The position numbers were made by a program, and so were the translations under genes. Positions 6,989 to 14,189 of a stretch of DNA of 20,990 bases are shown here, piece after piece. The notes below the pieces were generated by a model. The model was not told the origin of the DNA and made no database searches. It worked only from the letters and a program-made list of their open reading frames with translations. This DNA is from JBKJZO01 sp046715235 (GTDB taxonomy: Bacteria; Actinomycetota; Actinomycetes; BP-191), in contig JBKJZO010000002.1 in the NCBI GenBank assembly GCA_046715235.1, positions 1 through 20,990 of the forward strand, in the 5' to 3' direction. Numbering within the stretch: the first letter of the stretch is position 1; every line of letters starts with the position of its first letter.

Positions 6989-7474
6989 CTATTCCGGGGT
7001 GGTGCCGGATTCCGCCGGCACGTCGCCGGTACTTGCCCGGCCGAACACGTCTACCGCGCGAGTCACATCGAGCGCGAGCAGAAGCCGTCGGCCGGTCATC
7101 TTGTAGGCACCATTGATCAGGTGCTTCGCCGCTCCGGTCAAAGTCTCCGGGGGGGCTTCGAAGTCGTCGTCAGTAGTGTTCTCGACATCGCCGATCTCGT
7201 CGACCAGCAGGGCGACGAGCCCGTCGTCGGTGTGTACGACGACGTTCATCGACGCGGCACCGTCTTCACGCGGCGGCAACTCGAGTTGTACGCGCATGTC
7301 GATCGCGGTGGTCACCTGCCCGCGCAGGTTGACCATGCCTGCTACACCGGGAGGCGCCAGCGGAACCTTCGTGAGCGCCTGGCACTTGGTGACGCTGTGG
7401 ACCCGCGCGACCTCGACGCCGTACAGCTCGCCGGCCAGCGAGAACGTGGAGAACTGCCGGATCGCGCTACTCAT
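6989..7474 (-). CDS. cheW: Chemotaxis scaffold protein CheW
   Basis: Adaptor that links CheA to chemoreceptors. The 161 residues form a single CheW SH3-like domain: FSLAGELYGVEVARVHSV near the N terminus, the VNLRGQV turn at about 49-55 and LLVDEIGDV at about 89-97. A Ser/Thr/Glu-rich tail of about 15 residues ends it. The ATG overlaps the cheA stop (ATGA), so CheA and CheW are made together. The middle segment around 104-125 (FEAPPETLTGAAKHLINGAYK) matches the usual CheW loop, so nothing appears missing. Confidence 0.95.
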   Translation of the reverse strand: MSSAIRQFSTFSLAGELYGVEVARVHSVTKCQALTKVPLAPPGVAGMVNLRGQVTTAIDMRVQLELPPREDGAASMNVVVHTDDGLVALLVDEIGDVENTTDDDFEAPPETLTGAAKHLINGAYKMTGRRLLLALDVTRAVDVFGRASTGDVPAESGTTPE

Positions 7475-9747
7475 ACCGCACCATCCATCTCGTCCTCGTC
7501 GAAGAACGCCGGGTCCGCGGTCAGGATGGCCGCGCGTACGTCGAGCACCTCGGTGATGTGGTGGCCGAGGACCACCGAAGAGGTCACGCCGTCGGATCCG
7601 ATGTCGGAGGTGAGGCCGCCGTCGTCATCGACGATGTCGACGATCTCGTTGACGACGAGTCCCACGGTGCGTCCGCGGTGTTTGTAGACCACGAGCTGCA
7701 GCGTGTCGTCGCCGGGCCTGCTGACTATTTCCGAGCCAACCAGCTTGTTGATCCGGGCCATCGGGATGATCAGGCCGCGGTACTGCAGCATCTCCCGGCC
7801 GCCAACGATCTCGAGTGCCGTCGAAGGCATCCGCTCGAGACGGGTGATCGACGCGCACGGAATCGCCAGTCTGCGGTCGACGCCGATGTTCGTGATGAGG
7901 ACGGTTGTCTTACGGCTGGCACCGGCGTCGGCGCCGCGCTCGCTTGAGGTACGGCGGCGGGCGTTCGCCGCCATCGCGGCCACGTCGAGGATCAGGCTGA
8001 CCTGACCGTCGCCGTAGATGGTCGCGCCGACGAACACGGGGATGCCGGCGAGTTGCCTCTGGAGCGGCTTGACGACGATGTCCTGGGTTTCCTCGATCTC
8101 GTCGACGACCAGACCGAACTCGCGGTCCTCAGCCTGCAGCACGACGATCAGCGTTGACTCGTCGGCGCACGGAACCGGCTCTACGCCCAGTCGCTCGTGC
8201 AGGAAGATCAGCGGAAGCAGCTCGTCGCGCAGGCGGAAAACCGGCGCGCCGTGGATCGTTTGGATCACCGTCGCGGCATCCTCCGGCTCGAGCCGGAGCA
8301 GCTCGAGCAGGTTCGCCTGCGGGATCGCGTAGCGGTGCTCGCCGCTCTTGACGAACAACGCAGGCATGATCGCCAGCGTCAGCGGGATCTTGATTTGCAC
8401 TGTCGTACCGATACCGGGCTTGCTGCGCAGGTCGATGGACCCGCCGATCTTGTCGATGTTGGTGCGCACGACGTCCATTCCGACGCCGCGACCCGACACG
8501 TTGGTGATCTTCTCCGCGGTGCTGAACCCGGGTAGGAACACCAGGTTCATGATGTCCTCATCGCTCATCTCGTTGAGCTTCGCGGTCGAGATCAGCCCCT
8601 TCTTACGGGCGGTCGATCGGACCTCGTCCAGGTGGATCCCCGCGCCGTCGTCCTGGATTTCGATCGTGACAGAGCCGCTCTCGTGCCGTGCCCGTAGCCA
8701 GATCCGGCCTTCCGCTGGCTTGCCGGCCTTGATCCGCTGCTCGGCACTCTCGATGCCGTGGTCGACCGCGTTGCGGACCAGGTGTGTCAGTGGCGCGTTG
8801 ATCGCCTCGATGATGGTCTTGTCGAGCTCGGTCTCCTGACCCTCCATCTCGACGTGGACGGTTTTGCCGACCGAGATGCTGAGGTCGCGCACGACGCGCG
8901 GGATCTTCTGCCAGACGATGTTGATCTGCTGCATCCGCGCACGCATCACGCAGCCCTGCAGCTCAGTTGTGATCGTGTTCAGCCGCTGCGATGCGCGTAG
9001 CAACGCCGCGTCGCCGTTCTGGCTGTTCCTCGCCACGATCTGGTTGCGGGTCAGGACCAACTCGCCGACGAGGTTCATAAGTTCGTCGAGCAGACCTACG
9101 TCGACGCGCAACGTGCTCTCGTAGATGCTGCGCTGCGGGACGGTGTCGCCCTGCTGGCCCAGGATCTCAGCAACCTCGCCCGGCTCGAGCACGCCCTGTC
9201 CGACCAGGATCTCGCCGATGTGGCGGCGGTCGCCGATCTCCTGCTCGCGGATCGCGAAGTGGACGTCGTCCTCAGTCGCCTTGCCGGTCTGGATCAGAAG
9301 GTCGCCAAGGAGCGGACGAGTCTCCTCCGCCGAGCCCCCGCTGGAATCCGGCGCGGGGGCCGGAGCCTCCTGGAGCCGGGTGAGGTCCGCGATCAGCTGC
9401 GTGTGGTCCTGAGGGCCTTCCGCGCCGGTGCGCTCGATGTCGGCCAGCAGCCGGCGGACGGCGTCGACCATGCTCAGCAGTCCGGTCGTGACCTCGGCGG
9501 TCAGGCTGAGCTTGCCGTCGCGCAGGCGGCTCAGCAGGCTCTCGCCTGCGTGCGTGACACGCTCGAGCTGGGCGAACGCGAGGAAGCCGCTGGTGCCCTT
9601 GATCGTGTGGATCGTGCAGAAGATGCTGCTCAGCCGCTCGCGGGAATTCGGATCCTGTTCGAGCGTGACGAGGTCACGGTCGAGCTGGTCGAGGTTCTCG
9701 TGGCTCTCGACAAGGAACTCCTGGACGATCTCGTCCATGTCGTTCAC
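7471..9747 (-). CDS. cheA: Chemotaxis histidine kinase CheA (atypical P2 region)
   Basis: Receptor-coupled kinase that phosphorylates CheY and CheB. I chose the GTG at 9747, eight bases after GGGAGG, over the open frame reaching 9897; this gives 758 residues starting NDMDEIVQEF after the initiator. P1/HPt spans about 1-105 with phospho-His47 (TIHTIKG). Residues about 143-200 (LLGDLLIQTG...IGEILVGQGV) look like the N-terminal domain of GspE/PilB ATPases, where the CheY-binding P2 domain would lie. P3 dimerisation is about 212-275. The P4 kinase has Asn326 of the N box, DDGAG near 366-370 and GRGVGMD at 419-425. Two CheW-like domains follow (about 457-595 and 612-745), against one in E. coli. 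It is the first gene of the operon, behind a sigma-28-like promoter. Confidence 0.95.
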   Translation of the reverse strand: MNDMDEIVQEFLVESHENLDQLDRDLVTLEQDPNSRERLSSIFCTIHTIKGTSGFLAFAQLERVTHAGESLLSRLRDGKLSLTAEVTTGLLSMVDAVRRLLADIERTGAEGPQDHTQLIADLTRLQEAPAPAPDSSGGSAEETRPLLGDLLIQTGKATEDDVHFAIREQEIGDRRHIGEILVGQGVLEPGEVAEILGQQGDTVPQRSIYESTLRVDVGLLDELMNLVGELVLTRNQIVARNSQNGDAALLRASQRLNTITTELQGCVMRARMQQINIVWQKIPRVVRDLSISVGKTVHVEMEGQETELDKTIIEAINAPLTHLVRNAVDHGIESAEQRIKAGKPAEGRIWLRARHESGSVTIEIQDDGAGIHLDEVRSTARKKGLISTAKLNEMSDEDIMNLVFLPGFSTAEKITNVSGRGVGMDVVRTNIDKIGGSIDLRSKPGIGTTVQIKIPLTLAIMPALFVKSGEHRYAIPQANLLELLRLEPEDAATVIQTIHGAPVFRLRDELLPLIFLHERLGVEPVPCADESTLIVVLQAEDREFGLVVDEIEETQDIVVKPLQRQLAGIPVFVGATIYGDGQVSLILDVAAMAANARRRTSSERGADAGASRKTTVLITNIGVDRRLAIPCASITRLERMPSTALEIVGGREMLQYRGLIIPMARINKLVGSEIVSRPGDDTLQLVVYKHRGRTVGLVVNEIVDIVDDDGGLTSDIGSDGVTSSVVLGHHITEVLDVRAAILTADPAFFDEDEMDGAV

Positions 9748-9812
9748 GTAGCCGGCCTCCCGTCCCTCGATGCTCTGTGGTCGCACAAAAACAGAAAGTT
9801 TCGCTTGGCGGA

Positions 9813-9839
9813 CCATCGGCGTATGAGCGCGAAACCTTA
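9813..9839 (-). promoter_or_regulatory. Sigma-28 (FliA/WhiG-type) promoter for the cheA operon
   Basis: On the minus strand TAAG (9839-9836), exactly 15 bases, then GCCGATGG (9820-9813). The FliA/WhiG consensus is TAAA-N15-GCCGATAA, so 9 of 12 defined bases and the exact spacing agree. Transcription would begin near 9806, about 60 bases before the cheA GTG. The matching sigma factor gene is in this window at 10659-11576. Confidence 0.7.
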
Positions 9840-9909
9840 GGCGCGGCCCGATTTCCTCACCCGATTGGCTCAGGGAGCGAGGGGTCGCGGCATTCACCCG
9901 GTCGGCGGC

Positions 9910-9936
9910 TCACAGGCGCCGGGAGCCCTCCGATAG
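9910..9936 (+). promoter_or_regulatory. Weak sigma-28-type promoter for flgN
   Basis: TCAC (9910-9913), 15 bases, TCCGATAG (9929-9936): 8 of 12 matches to TAAA-N15-GCCGATAA. A start near 9943 would be about 20 bases before the flgN ATG. Weaker than the divergent cheA site, but spacing and position are right. Confidence 0.4.
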
Positions 9937-9962
9937 GCCCACGCAGCGTGAGAGGAGTGGAG

Positions 9963-10433
9963 ATGGACGAGCTTGCCGGAGTGCTCAGTCGTGAGCAGCT
10001 CCTCCTCGAGCGCCTGCTGTTCAAGCTGGTCGAGCTCCGTGAACTCCTGGCGGTCGGTGAGGCGAGGTTCCTGCCGTGGGCTACCGAGGAGGTCGATCGG
10101 GCGACGGCACGCCTCAAGGAAGCCGAGCTGCACCGGGCACTGGTCGTGAACCGGGTGGCCGCGGCCGCCGGGCTCAGCGACGCGCAGCTGTCGCTGCGGG
10201 CGCTCGCCGAGTCGACCCCAGGGCCGTACGCCGCGATCTTCGCCAGCCAGCGCCGCACCATGCTCGCGCTGACCGCGGAACTGCGTGACTGCCTACATCG
10301 CTGCCGGGCCAGTGCGGGGGACGGCGAATCGCTGGTCAGAGACGTGCTCGAGCGCGTCGACCGGGAATCGGTGCTCGGACCGGCGGACACCTGCGTGCCG
10401 GCTCGGTCCATGCCGCTGGTGGTCACGTGGTGA
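9963..10433 (+). CDS. flgN: FlgN-family flagellar export chaperone
   Basis: Small, mostly helical protein (156 residues) of the FlgN type, which holds the hook-associated proteins FlgK and FlgL in the cytosol for export. It has a leucine-rich N-terminal helix (LSREQLLLERLLFKLVELRELL), a second long helix about 42-66, and a final helix around 100-135. The ATG at 9963 has GAGGAG at 9952-9957; the open frame extends upstream to 9777 but without family similarity and across the divergent promoter. It is divergent from cheA and followed, with overlap, by a 65-codon ORF. Flagellar context and helix pattern support the call; there is no diagnostic catalytic motif, so the assignment is moderate. The usual clients flgK and flgL are not next to it. 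Confidence 0.7.
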   Translation: MDELAGVLSREQLLLERLLFKLVELRELLAVGEARFLPWATEEVDRATARLKEAELHRALVVNRVAAAAGLSDAQLSLRALAESTPGPYAAIFASQRRTMLALTAELRDCLHRCRASAGDGESLVRDVLERVDRESVLGPADTCVPARSMPLVVTW

Positions 10434-10627
10434 GCCCGAGCGCGGACCTGCCTCAGATTGCGACCATCACCGAGATCTTCCCCGGAGCCGGCGAAGACGC
10501 CAGCACGGACATGGCCGGTGCCGCCGACGCCGTGGAGGCGCTGCTGCGGGCGCAGCACGGCTACCGTGCCGCCGTACACGCGGTAGATGCTGCCCGACTG
10601 CCGTCGTTGACCGACTTCCTCGGCTGA
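10430..10627 (+). CDS. Small ORF resembling the C-terminal end of FlgL
   Basis: A 65-residue ORF whose GTG overlaps the flgN stop by four bases (GTGA); a GTG at 10427 is also possible. I do not recognise a complete family. The last 35 residues, running from an Asp-Met through a short Ala/Leu-rich helix to AQHGYRAAVHAV and ending PSLTDFLG, resemble the C-terminal D0 helix of FlgL hook-filament junction proteins (pattern PSL-x-DFL at the very end). The region before it is acidic and lacks similarity that I can see. In other actinobacteria flgK and flgL often follow flgN, so this may be what is left after a deletion, or an independent small export-signal-like protein. Translational coupling to a chaperone gene argues that it may still be made. 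Confidence 0.5.
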   Translation: MSPSADLPQIATITEIFPGAGEDASTDMAGAADAVEALLRAQHGYRAAVHAVDAARLPSLTDFLG

Positions 10628-10635
10628 CCCAGTCT

Positions 10636-10665
10636 CAGCTGACCCCGACCGCAACCGCTCAGCTG
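10636..10665. terminator. Possible hairpin between the flgN mini-operon and fliA
   Basis: CAGCTGA (10636-10642) pairs with TCAGCTG (10659-10665), a 7-bp stem with a 16-base loop, between two convergent stop codons and covering the fliA stop. No T tract. Position fits a shared terminator; strength is doubtful. Confidence 0.25.
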
Positions 10666-11576
10666 GCCACTGCGGTCATCTTGCGGGTACGGCGGACCGG
10701 CGCGACTGCTGCCGCGACCGGACGCCTGGCGGTCAGCCGCTCCCGTGGCGTTGATGCGGCGGCGATCGACTCGGCGTAGCCTTCGCGCTTGCGCGCCGCC
10801 CGGCGTGACACCTCGTCGTCCGCGGTGACCTGCCGGCCGTACTGCGACTCGATGCCGGCGCGCAGCAGGGTGAGCGCCTCACTGCGCAGCTGCGAGACGC
10901 GGGACTCGGTGACGCCAAGCTCCTCGGCCAGCTCGGCCGAGCTGCGTCCGTCGATGAAGTAGCCAGTGACCAGCACGCGCAGGCGTTCCGGGAGCAGGCG
11001 CAGCGCGTCGCCGAGGTAGGCGAGCAGCTCGCGGGTCTCGAGCCGGTCTTCCGCGCTGGGGTCGTCGTCGCGGACCAGGTCGCTGATCGCCAGCGGATCC
11101 CCGTCCTCGTCACCGCCGGCGGGAGCGTCCAGACTCAGCACCAGAGCGCGGTGCACGCGTCCGCTGAGGTTGCTGATTTCGGAGACGGACATGCCCAGCC
11201 GCGCGGCGGTCTCGGCCTCGGTCGGAGTGCGAGCGAGCTCGACGATCAGCGCCGCCTTGGCCTCTTCGAGTTGCCGCGAGGCCGCGCGCAGCGAACGGGG
11301 AGCGAAATCTAGGGACCGGACGGAGTCGAGGATCGCGCCGCGGATGCGAACAGCCGCCCAGCGGTCGAAGGGCACGCCGCGGGCCGGATCAAAGCGGTGC
11401 GCGGCCTCGACAAGACCGAGCGTGGCAGCCTGAGCGAGCTCGTCGCGGTCGGCGTGACGGGGGAAGTGCGACACGATCTGGTAGAGGACGTGCTGGACGA
11501 GCGGCAGGTTCGCTTCGATCAGGGCGTCGCGCTCGGAGATGGAGAGCACGCAGGTCTGCGCGATTTCGGCATTCAT
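10659..11576 (-). CDS. fliA: RNA polymerase sigma factor of the FliA/WhiG (sigma-28) type
   Basis: Directs RNA polymerase to late flagellar and chemotaxis promoters. With the ATG at 11576 it has 305 residues. Region 2 covers about 20-95 (NLPLVQHV, RDELAQAATLGLVEAAHRFDP, VPFDRWAAVRIRGAILDSVRS); region 3 about 95-150. Region 4 is about 180-245, with the helix-turn-helix at 211-231 (SSAELAEELGVTESRVSQLR). FliA proteins are usually about 240-260 residues; here a basic, Arg/Ala-rich tail of about 60 residues (246-305) follows region 4. The start is four bases after the csrA stop, so it is probably coupled to csrA. The frame is open upstream across csrA, but that is antisense-type reading and was excluded. 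No anti-sigma factor FlgM is in the window. Confidence 0.9.
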   Translation of the reverse strand: MNAEIAQTCVLSISERDALIEANLPLVQHVLYQIVSHFPRHADRDELAQAATLGLVEAAHRFDPARGVPFDRWAAVRIRGAILDSVRSLDFAPRSLRAASRQLEEAKAALIVELARTPTEAETAARLGMSVSEISNLSGRVHRALVLSLDAPAGGDEDGDPLAISDLVRDDDPSAEDRLETRELLAYLGDALRLLPERLRVLVTGYFIDGRSSAELAEELGVTESRVSQLRSEALTLLRAGIESQYGRQVTADDEVSRRAARKREGYAESIAAASTPRERLTARRPVAAAVAPVRRTRKMTAVAS

Positions 11577-11580
11577 CGCG

Positions 11581-11760
11581 TCACGCCGCCGGGGGGGTCT
11601 GTGAGGAACGCGCGACCGAGATCTCTTCACGGAAGACCGGAACGTCGCGGGGGGCGCTGATGCCGACCCGGATCTGGTCACCACGGATCTCAAGGACCGT
11701 GACGATGATGCCGTCACCGATGACGATGCTCTGCTGACACTTGCGAGTAAGAACGAGCAT
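11581..11760 (-). CDS. csrA: Carbon storage/translational regulator CsrA
   Basis: RNA-binding dimer that blocks translation of flagellin or other mRNAs by covering GGA motifs. The 59 residues begin MLVLTRK and contain IRVGISAPRDVPVFREEI, the canonical core with the RNA-binding Arg-Glu-Glu-Ile. The ATG at 11760 has AAGGTGAG upstream; a GTG three codons earlier is less likely because it would overlap the RBS. It leads fliA by four bases. FliW, the usual protein antagonist of CsrA, is not seen here. Confidence 0.93.
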   Translation of the reverse strand: MLVLTRKCQQSIVIGDGIIVTVLEIRGDQIRVGISAPRDVPVFREEISVARSSQTPPAA

Positions 11761-12049
11761 GCCGCTCACCTTCGAAGCCGTCCGCGGGACTGGGGATGAA
11801 TCCGCGCCGCGTCACCTCGGGAGCTGCACAGCCTTCCGTGGCGTCGCAGGAATGGCTTCGACGCGCGGTCTGGGATTCTCGATGGCAAACGGGGGCCATC
11901 TTTGGGCTAGCTCGAACCACCGCCCGCCGCAGGCCCGGCAAAGCCCAGACACGCTCAGCTGATCGGGAGAACACGACGTTTCGGGTCGGTGTTACGCCGA
12001 ACGGGTCAAGCCCGACCGCATAAATGGCCGATCGCGGCACTCAGAAGGA
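11761..12049. other. Intergenic region upstream of csrA, no gene seen
   Basis: About 290 bases between csrA and the LuxR-type pseudogene. No supported ORF or RNA gene. It must hold the csrA-fliA promoter on the minus strand. I searched for a sigma-28 pattern and found none convincing; on the minus strand a TTGACC is present near 12005 without a clear partner. Confidence 0.5.
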
Positions 12050-12722
12050 CTAGCCCTTAGCCCGGATCCACCGCGCGGCTCGCGCGACTCGGCGCACTGC
12101 GAGCAGGACGTCATCATCATGCATGTGGTGAACACGACCGTGTCCGGCCGGGCGGCCGTCCCGAGCGACCCCGCCATCGCCTCGTCCCGGCAGCGCCCAC
12201 CCTCGCCCCCGCAACCCTGCGCAACGAGGGAGCCGCCGGTCTGGCTCAGCGCGCAGAGCTGGAGATCCGTGTCTCCTACCCGCAGGCCTTCGGCGTGCGC
12301 CTCGCGGGCAAGCCGTTCGGCGCGCACAGGGTCCTCGCAGTCGAACGACGTCGCGAACAGGAGCCAGCCGCGCAGCTCGTCCAGGACGTGGTCGGTTGCC
12401 AGCCGCGATGCCTGCGTCAACCATCCCCCCGAGGCAACGGTGTCGCCGTACTGCTTGCGCTGGTCGAAGCAGAGGGTCAGGGAGGCGGACGCGGCCTGCA
12501 TGGCGTTGCCGCCGTCGCGGAACACTGCGAATGCGCGTTCCCGGCAGGCCACCGACTCATCGAGGTCGCCGAGCCACCACCACGCCTCGCCAAGACCGAG
12601 CAGCGCCTCGCCGACGACCTCGATCTCGATCGCGGCAGCGAAGGCGTCCCGGGCTTGCGCCCACCGGGCGTGCTCGACGCATCCGCGCCGTCAGCCAGCA
12701 GCGACTCCAAGGTGTGCGCCAC
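12050..12722 (-). pseudogene. Frameshifted, truncated LuxR-type regulator (TPR region only)
   Basis: Reads as the front part of a large LuxR-family regulator with TPR-like repeats. A GTG at 12722 with AGGAG (12730-12734) begins AHTLESLLADG. Near 12665-12690 the frame shifts into ARWAQARDAFAAAI, EALLGLGEAWWWLGDLDESVACRERAF and onward, ending in PDTVVFTTCMMMTSCSQCAE near 12095. A second shift is needed to continue ARAARWIRAKG to the TAG at 12050. The stretch near AQGCGGEGGRCRDEAMAG also looks degraded. The remaining half of such proteins, including the C-terminal helix-turn-helix, is absent. Two frameshifts plus truncation make a sequencing error unlikely. The ORFs on the opposite strand here are shadows. 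The family call is from remembered sequence style. Confidence 0.7.
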
Positions 12723-12867
12723 GCGTCGACTCCTAGGCGCGCGCCCCACGCCGAACTGCTGAGCCCTTGGACGCGCGGTAGAGCGTGACGTTGATCGGCG
12801 CGACAGGGCGGATCGCGTCTTGGCGATTGAACAACCCGCCACGGGATGGAGCCGCAAGACGACGGTC

Positions 12868-13030
12868 GAATTGACCACGATCCGCCACCGCCTTGTCTTT
12901 GGCGTGAGTTTCTCGGAACCGGGCGCGAGCGGCCGCCGCGCGCTGCTAGCCTTCGCTTCCCAAATAGGAGGCCAGACGTGCGCATGACCGTTCCCCGCCG
13001 CTTCGCATCGCTCGCGACAGCGAGCCTGTC
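12868..13030 (+). repeat. Duplicated segment, copy 1
   Basis: Covers the promoter region (TTGACC at 12871-12876), RBS, GTG start and first 17-18 codons of the secreted-protein gene. It matches 13902-14063 with about six base differences and one 1-base indel by eye. From the RBS onward the copies are identical. Confidence 0.95.
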
Positions 13031-13550
13031 GGCACTGTCACTGGTGCTCATGCACGTATCCCCCGCCCACGCCGACAGAGGCGTGCGCTGGATCTACACG
13101 CACTTCCCGACCGGTTCAAGGGGCTACATCTCTTGGGTCGCGTCCTGCAACTCGGTCCCGTCGCTAGCGAGCTACGCGCCCTCGTGGAAGGGCTACATGA
13201 AGGAGCACGGGCCGTCCAACGTGAAGGACCTCAAGATCGAGTACGACATCTACAGAGAGGGCACTGGCAGAGACACCGTCAAGTACCTGGGCACGTCGTA
13301 CGTCAAGAACGTCGAGGAGTACGGCACGCACAAGGTGAGCACGCCTTACAGCGCAGCGACGGATAGCGCGCTATCCGCCCCGGAGAAGAAGACCAAGGGG
13401 CGCACGCAGACCTCCGACACGGTGCTGGTCATCAAGTTCACGTTCGGCCGCGGCATCCGCACGGACACGGTCATGAAGCAGATCGTCGCCTACTGCCCCA
13501 CCGGCGGCGGCATGACAACAACCGGCGGCGTCACAATTATGTCACCCTGA
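12978..13550 (+). CDS. Secreted protein of unknown function
   Basis: A 190-residue precursor I do not recognise. The signal peptide is clear: MRMTVPRR, a hydrophobic core (ASLATASLSALSLVLM) and an AHA cleavage site after residue 32. The GTG at 12978 sits six bases after AGGAGG; the frame is open earlier but has no RBS. The mature part of about 158 residues is basic and rich in Tyr, Thr, Ser and Lys. It has two cysteines, one about 17 residues after cleavage and one near the C terminus (VAYCPTGGG), which could form a disulfide. A charged Lys-rich stretch (EKKTKGR) lies in the middle. The C terminus ends in a Gly/Thr-rich tail. No membrane segment or catalytic motif is seen. The 5' part is duplicated downstream, so the gene has been mobile or amplified locally. 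Confidence 0.8.
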   Translation: MRMTVPRRFASLATASLSALSLVLMHVSPAHADRGVRWIYTHFPTGSRGYISWVASCNSVPSLASYAPSWKGYMKEHGPSNVKDLKIEYDIYREGTGRDTVKYLGTSYVKNVEEYGTHKVSTPYSAATDSALSAPEKKTKGRTQTSDTVLVIKFTFGRGIRTDTVMKQIVAYCPTGGGMTTTGGVTIMSP

Positions 13551-13901
13551 ACATCGAGACCGCCGGTAGCAGCAGTGACAGAACGAAACCGGCAAAGCTC
13601 GTGTCGTGCCCCCGCGCGGTGAGGTGGTCTTCGTCCTTTCGGTCGAGGGGGCTCCAGCACTGTCCCTGAACGGTCCGTTGTCGTGACTGGAGTGCACATC
13701 GTGGCCAGCGCCTTGTGCGCTCCGGCCGATTGATGCCTTCGCCACCACGCGCTCTACTACGGACACACGGCATGGGCACACGGCACCATGGGCCGCTTGA
13801 CGAAGTAAGCCGTGGGATGTCGAGATTGTCTGGCGGGCGTCCCGCGGCGCATTGCTGCTTCAGCCAACTGCAGACCAGAACCCGGGCAGCCACTCGGTGA
13901 A
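13551..13901. other. Spacer between the secreted-protein gene and its partial copy, no gene seen
   Basis: About 350 bases. Open frames are present on the minus strand (for example residues reading KDEDHLTARGHDTSFAGF near 13580-13640) but none has an RBS, typical codon bias or a family I can name. It may be the degraded body of another element. Confidence 0.4.
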
Positions 13902-14063
13902 GAATTGACCACGATCCGCTACCGCCTTGTCTTTTGCGTGAGTTTCTCGGTACCGGTGGCGAGCGGCCGCCGCGCGCTGCTAGCTTTCGCTCCCAAATAG
14001 GAGGCCAGACGTGCGCATGACCGTTCCCCGCCGCTTCGCATCGCTCGCGACAGCGAGCCTGTC
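13902..14063 (+). repeat. Duplicated segment, copy 2
   Basis: Second copy of 12868-13030, 1034 bases downstream in the same orientation. It includes the TTGACC region, AGGAGG, GTG and the signal-peptide codons, then similarity stops abruptly after CCTGTC at 14063. Confidence 0.95.
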
Positions 14064-14067
14064 CTGA
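14011..14067 (+). pseudogene. Truncated paralogue: signal-peptide fragment only
   Basis: GTG at 14011 with AGGAGG gives an 18-residue peptide identical to the start of the secreted protein, then TGA at 14065-14067 where the duplication ends. The mature domain is missing. It could be translated as a leader-like peptide but is best read as a gene remnant. Confidence 0.8.
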
Positions 14068-14175
14068 CTTCCGCAGTTGGTAGGCAGATTCGGGCTTGAT
14101 CATCAGTGTTTCCGCAGGTCACAGGCTTGAGAGGGGAGGCAAAACGCAGATTGTTGTAGGCACACGACTTAGCTC

Positions 14176-14189
14176 AGCCGGGCCCGGCT
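14176..14189. terminator. GC palindrome at the trpA stop
   Basis: Perfect 14-base palindrome AGCCGGGCCCGGCT overlapping the trpA stop codon (14188-14190). It could fold as a 5-bp hairpin with a 4-base loop at the end of the trp transcript; no T tract follows. Confidence 0.3.

Noticed and set aside
9748..9897. 50-residue N-terminal extension of CheA
   Set aside because: It runs across the sigma-28-like promoter, has no RBS, and CheA P1 begins at the RBS-backed GTG at 9747.
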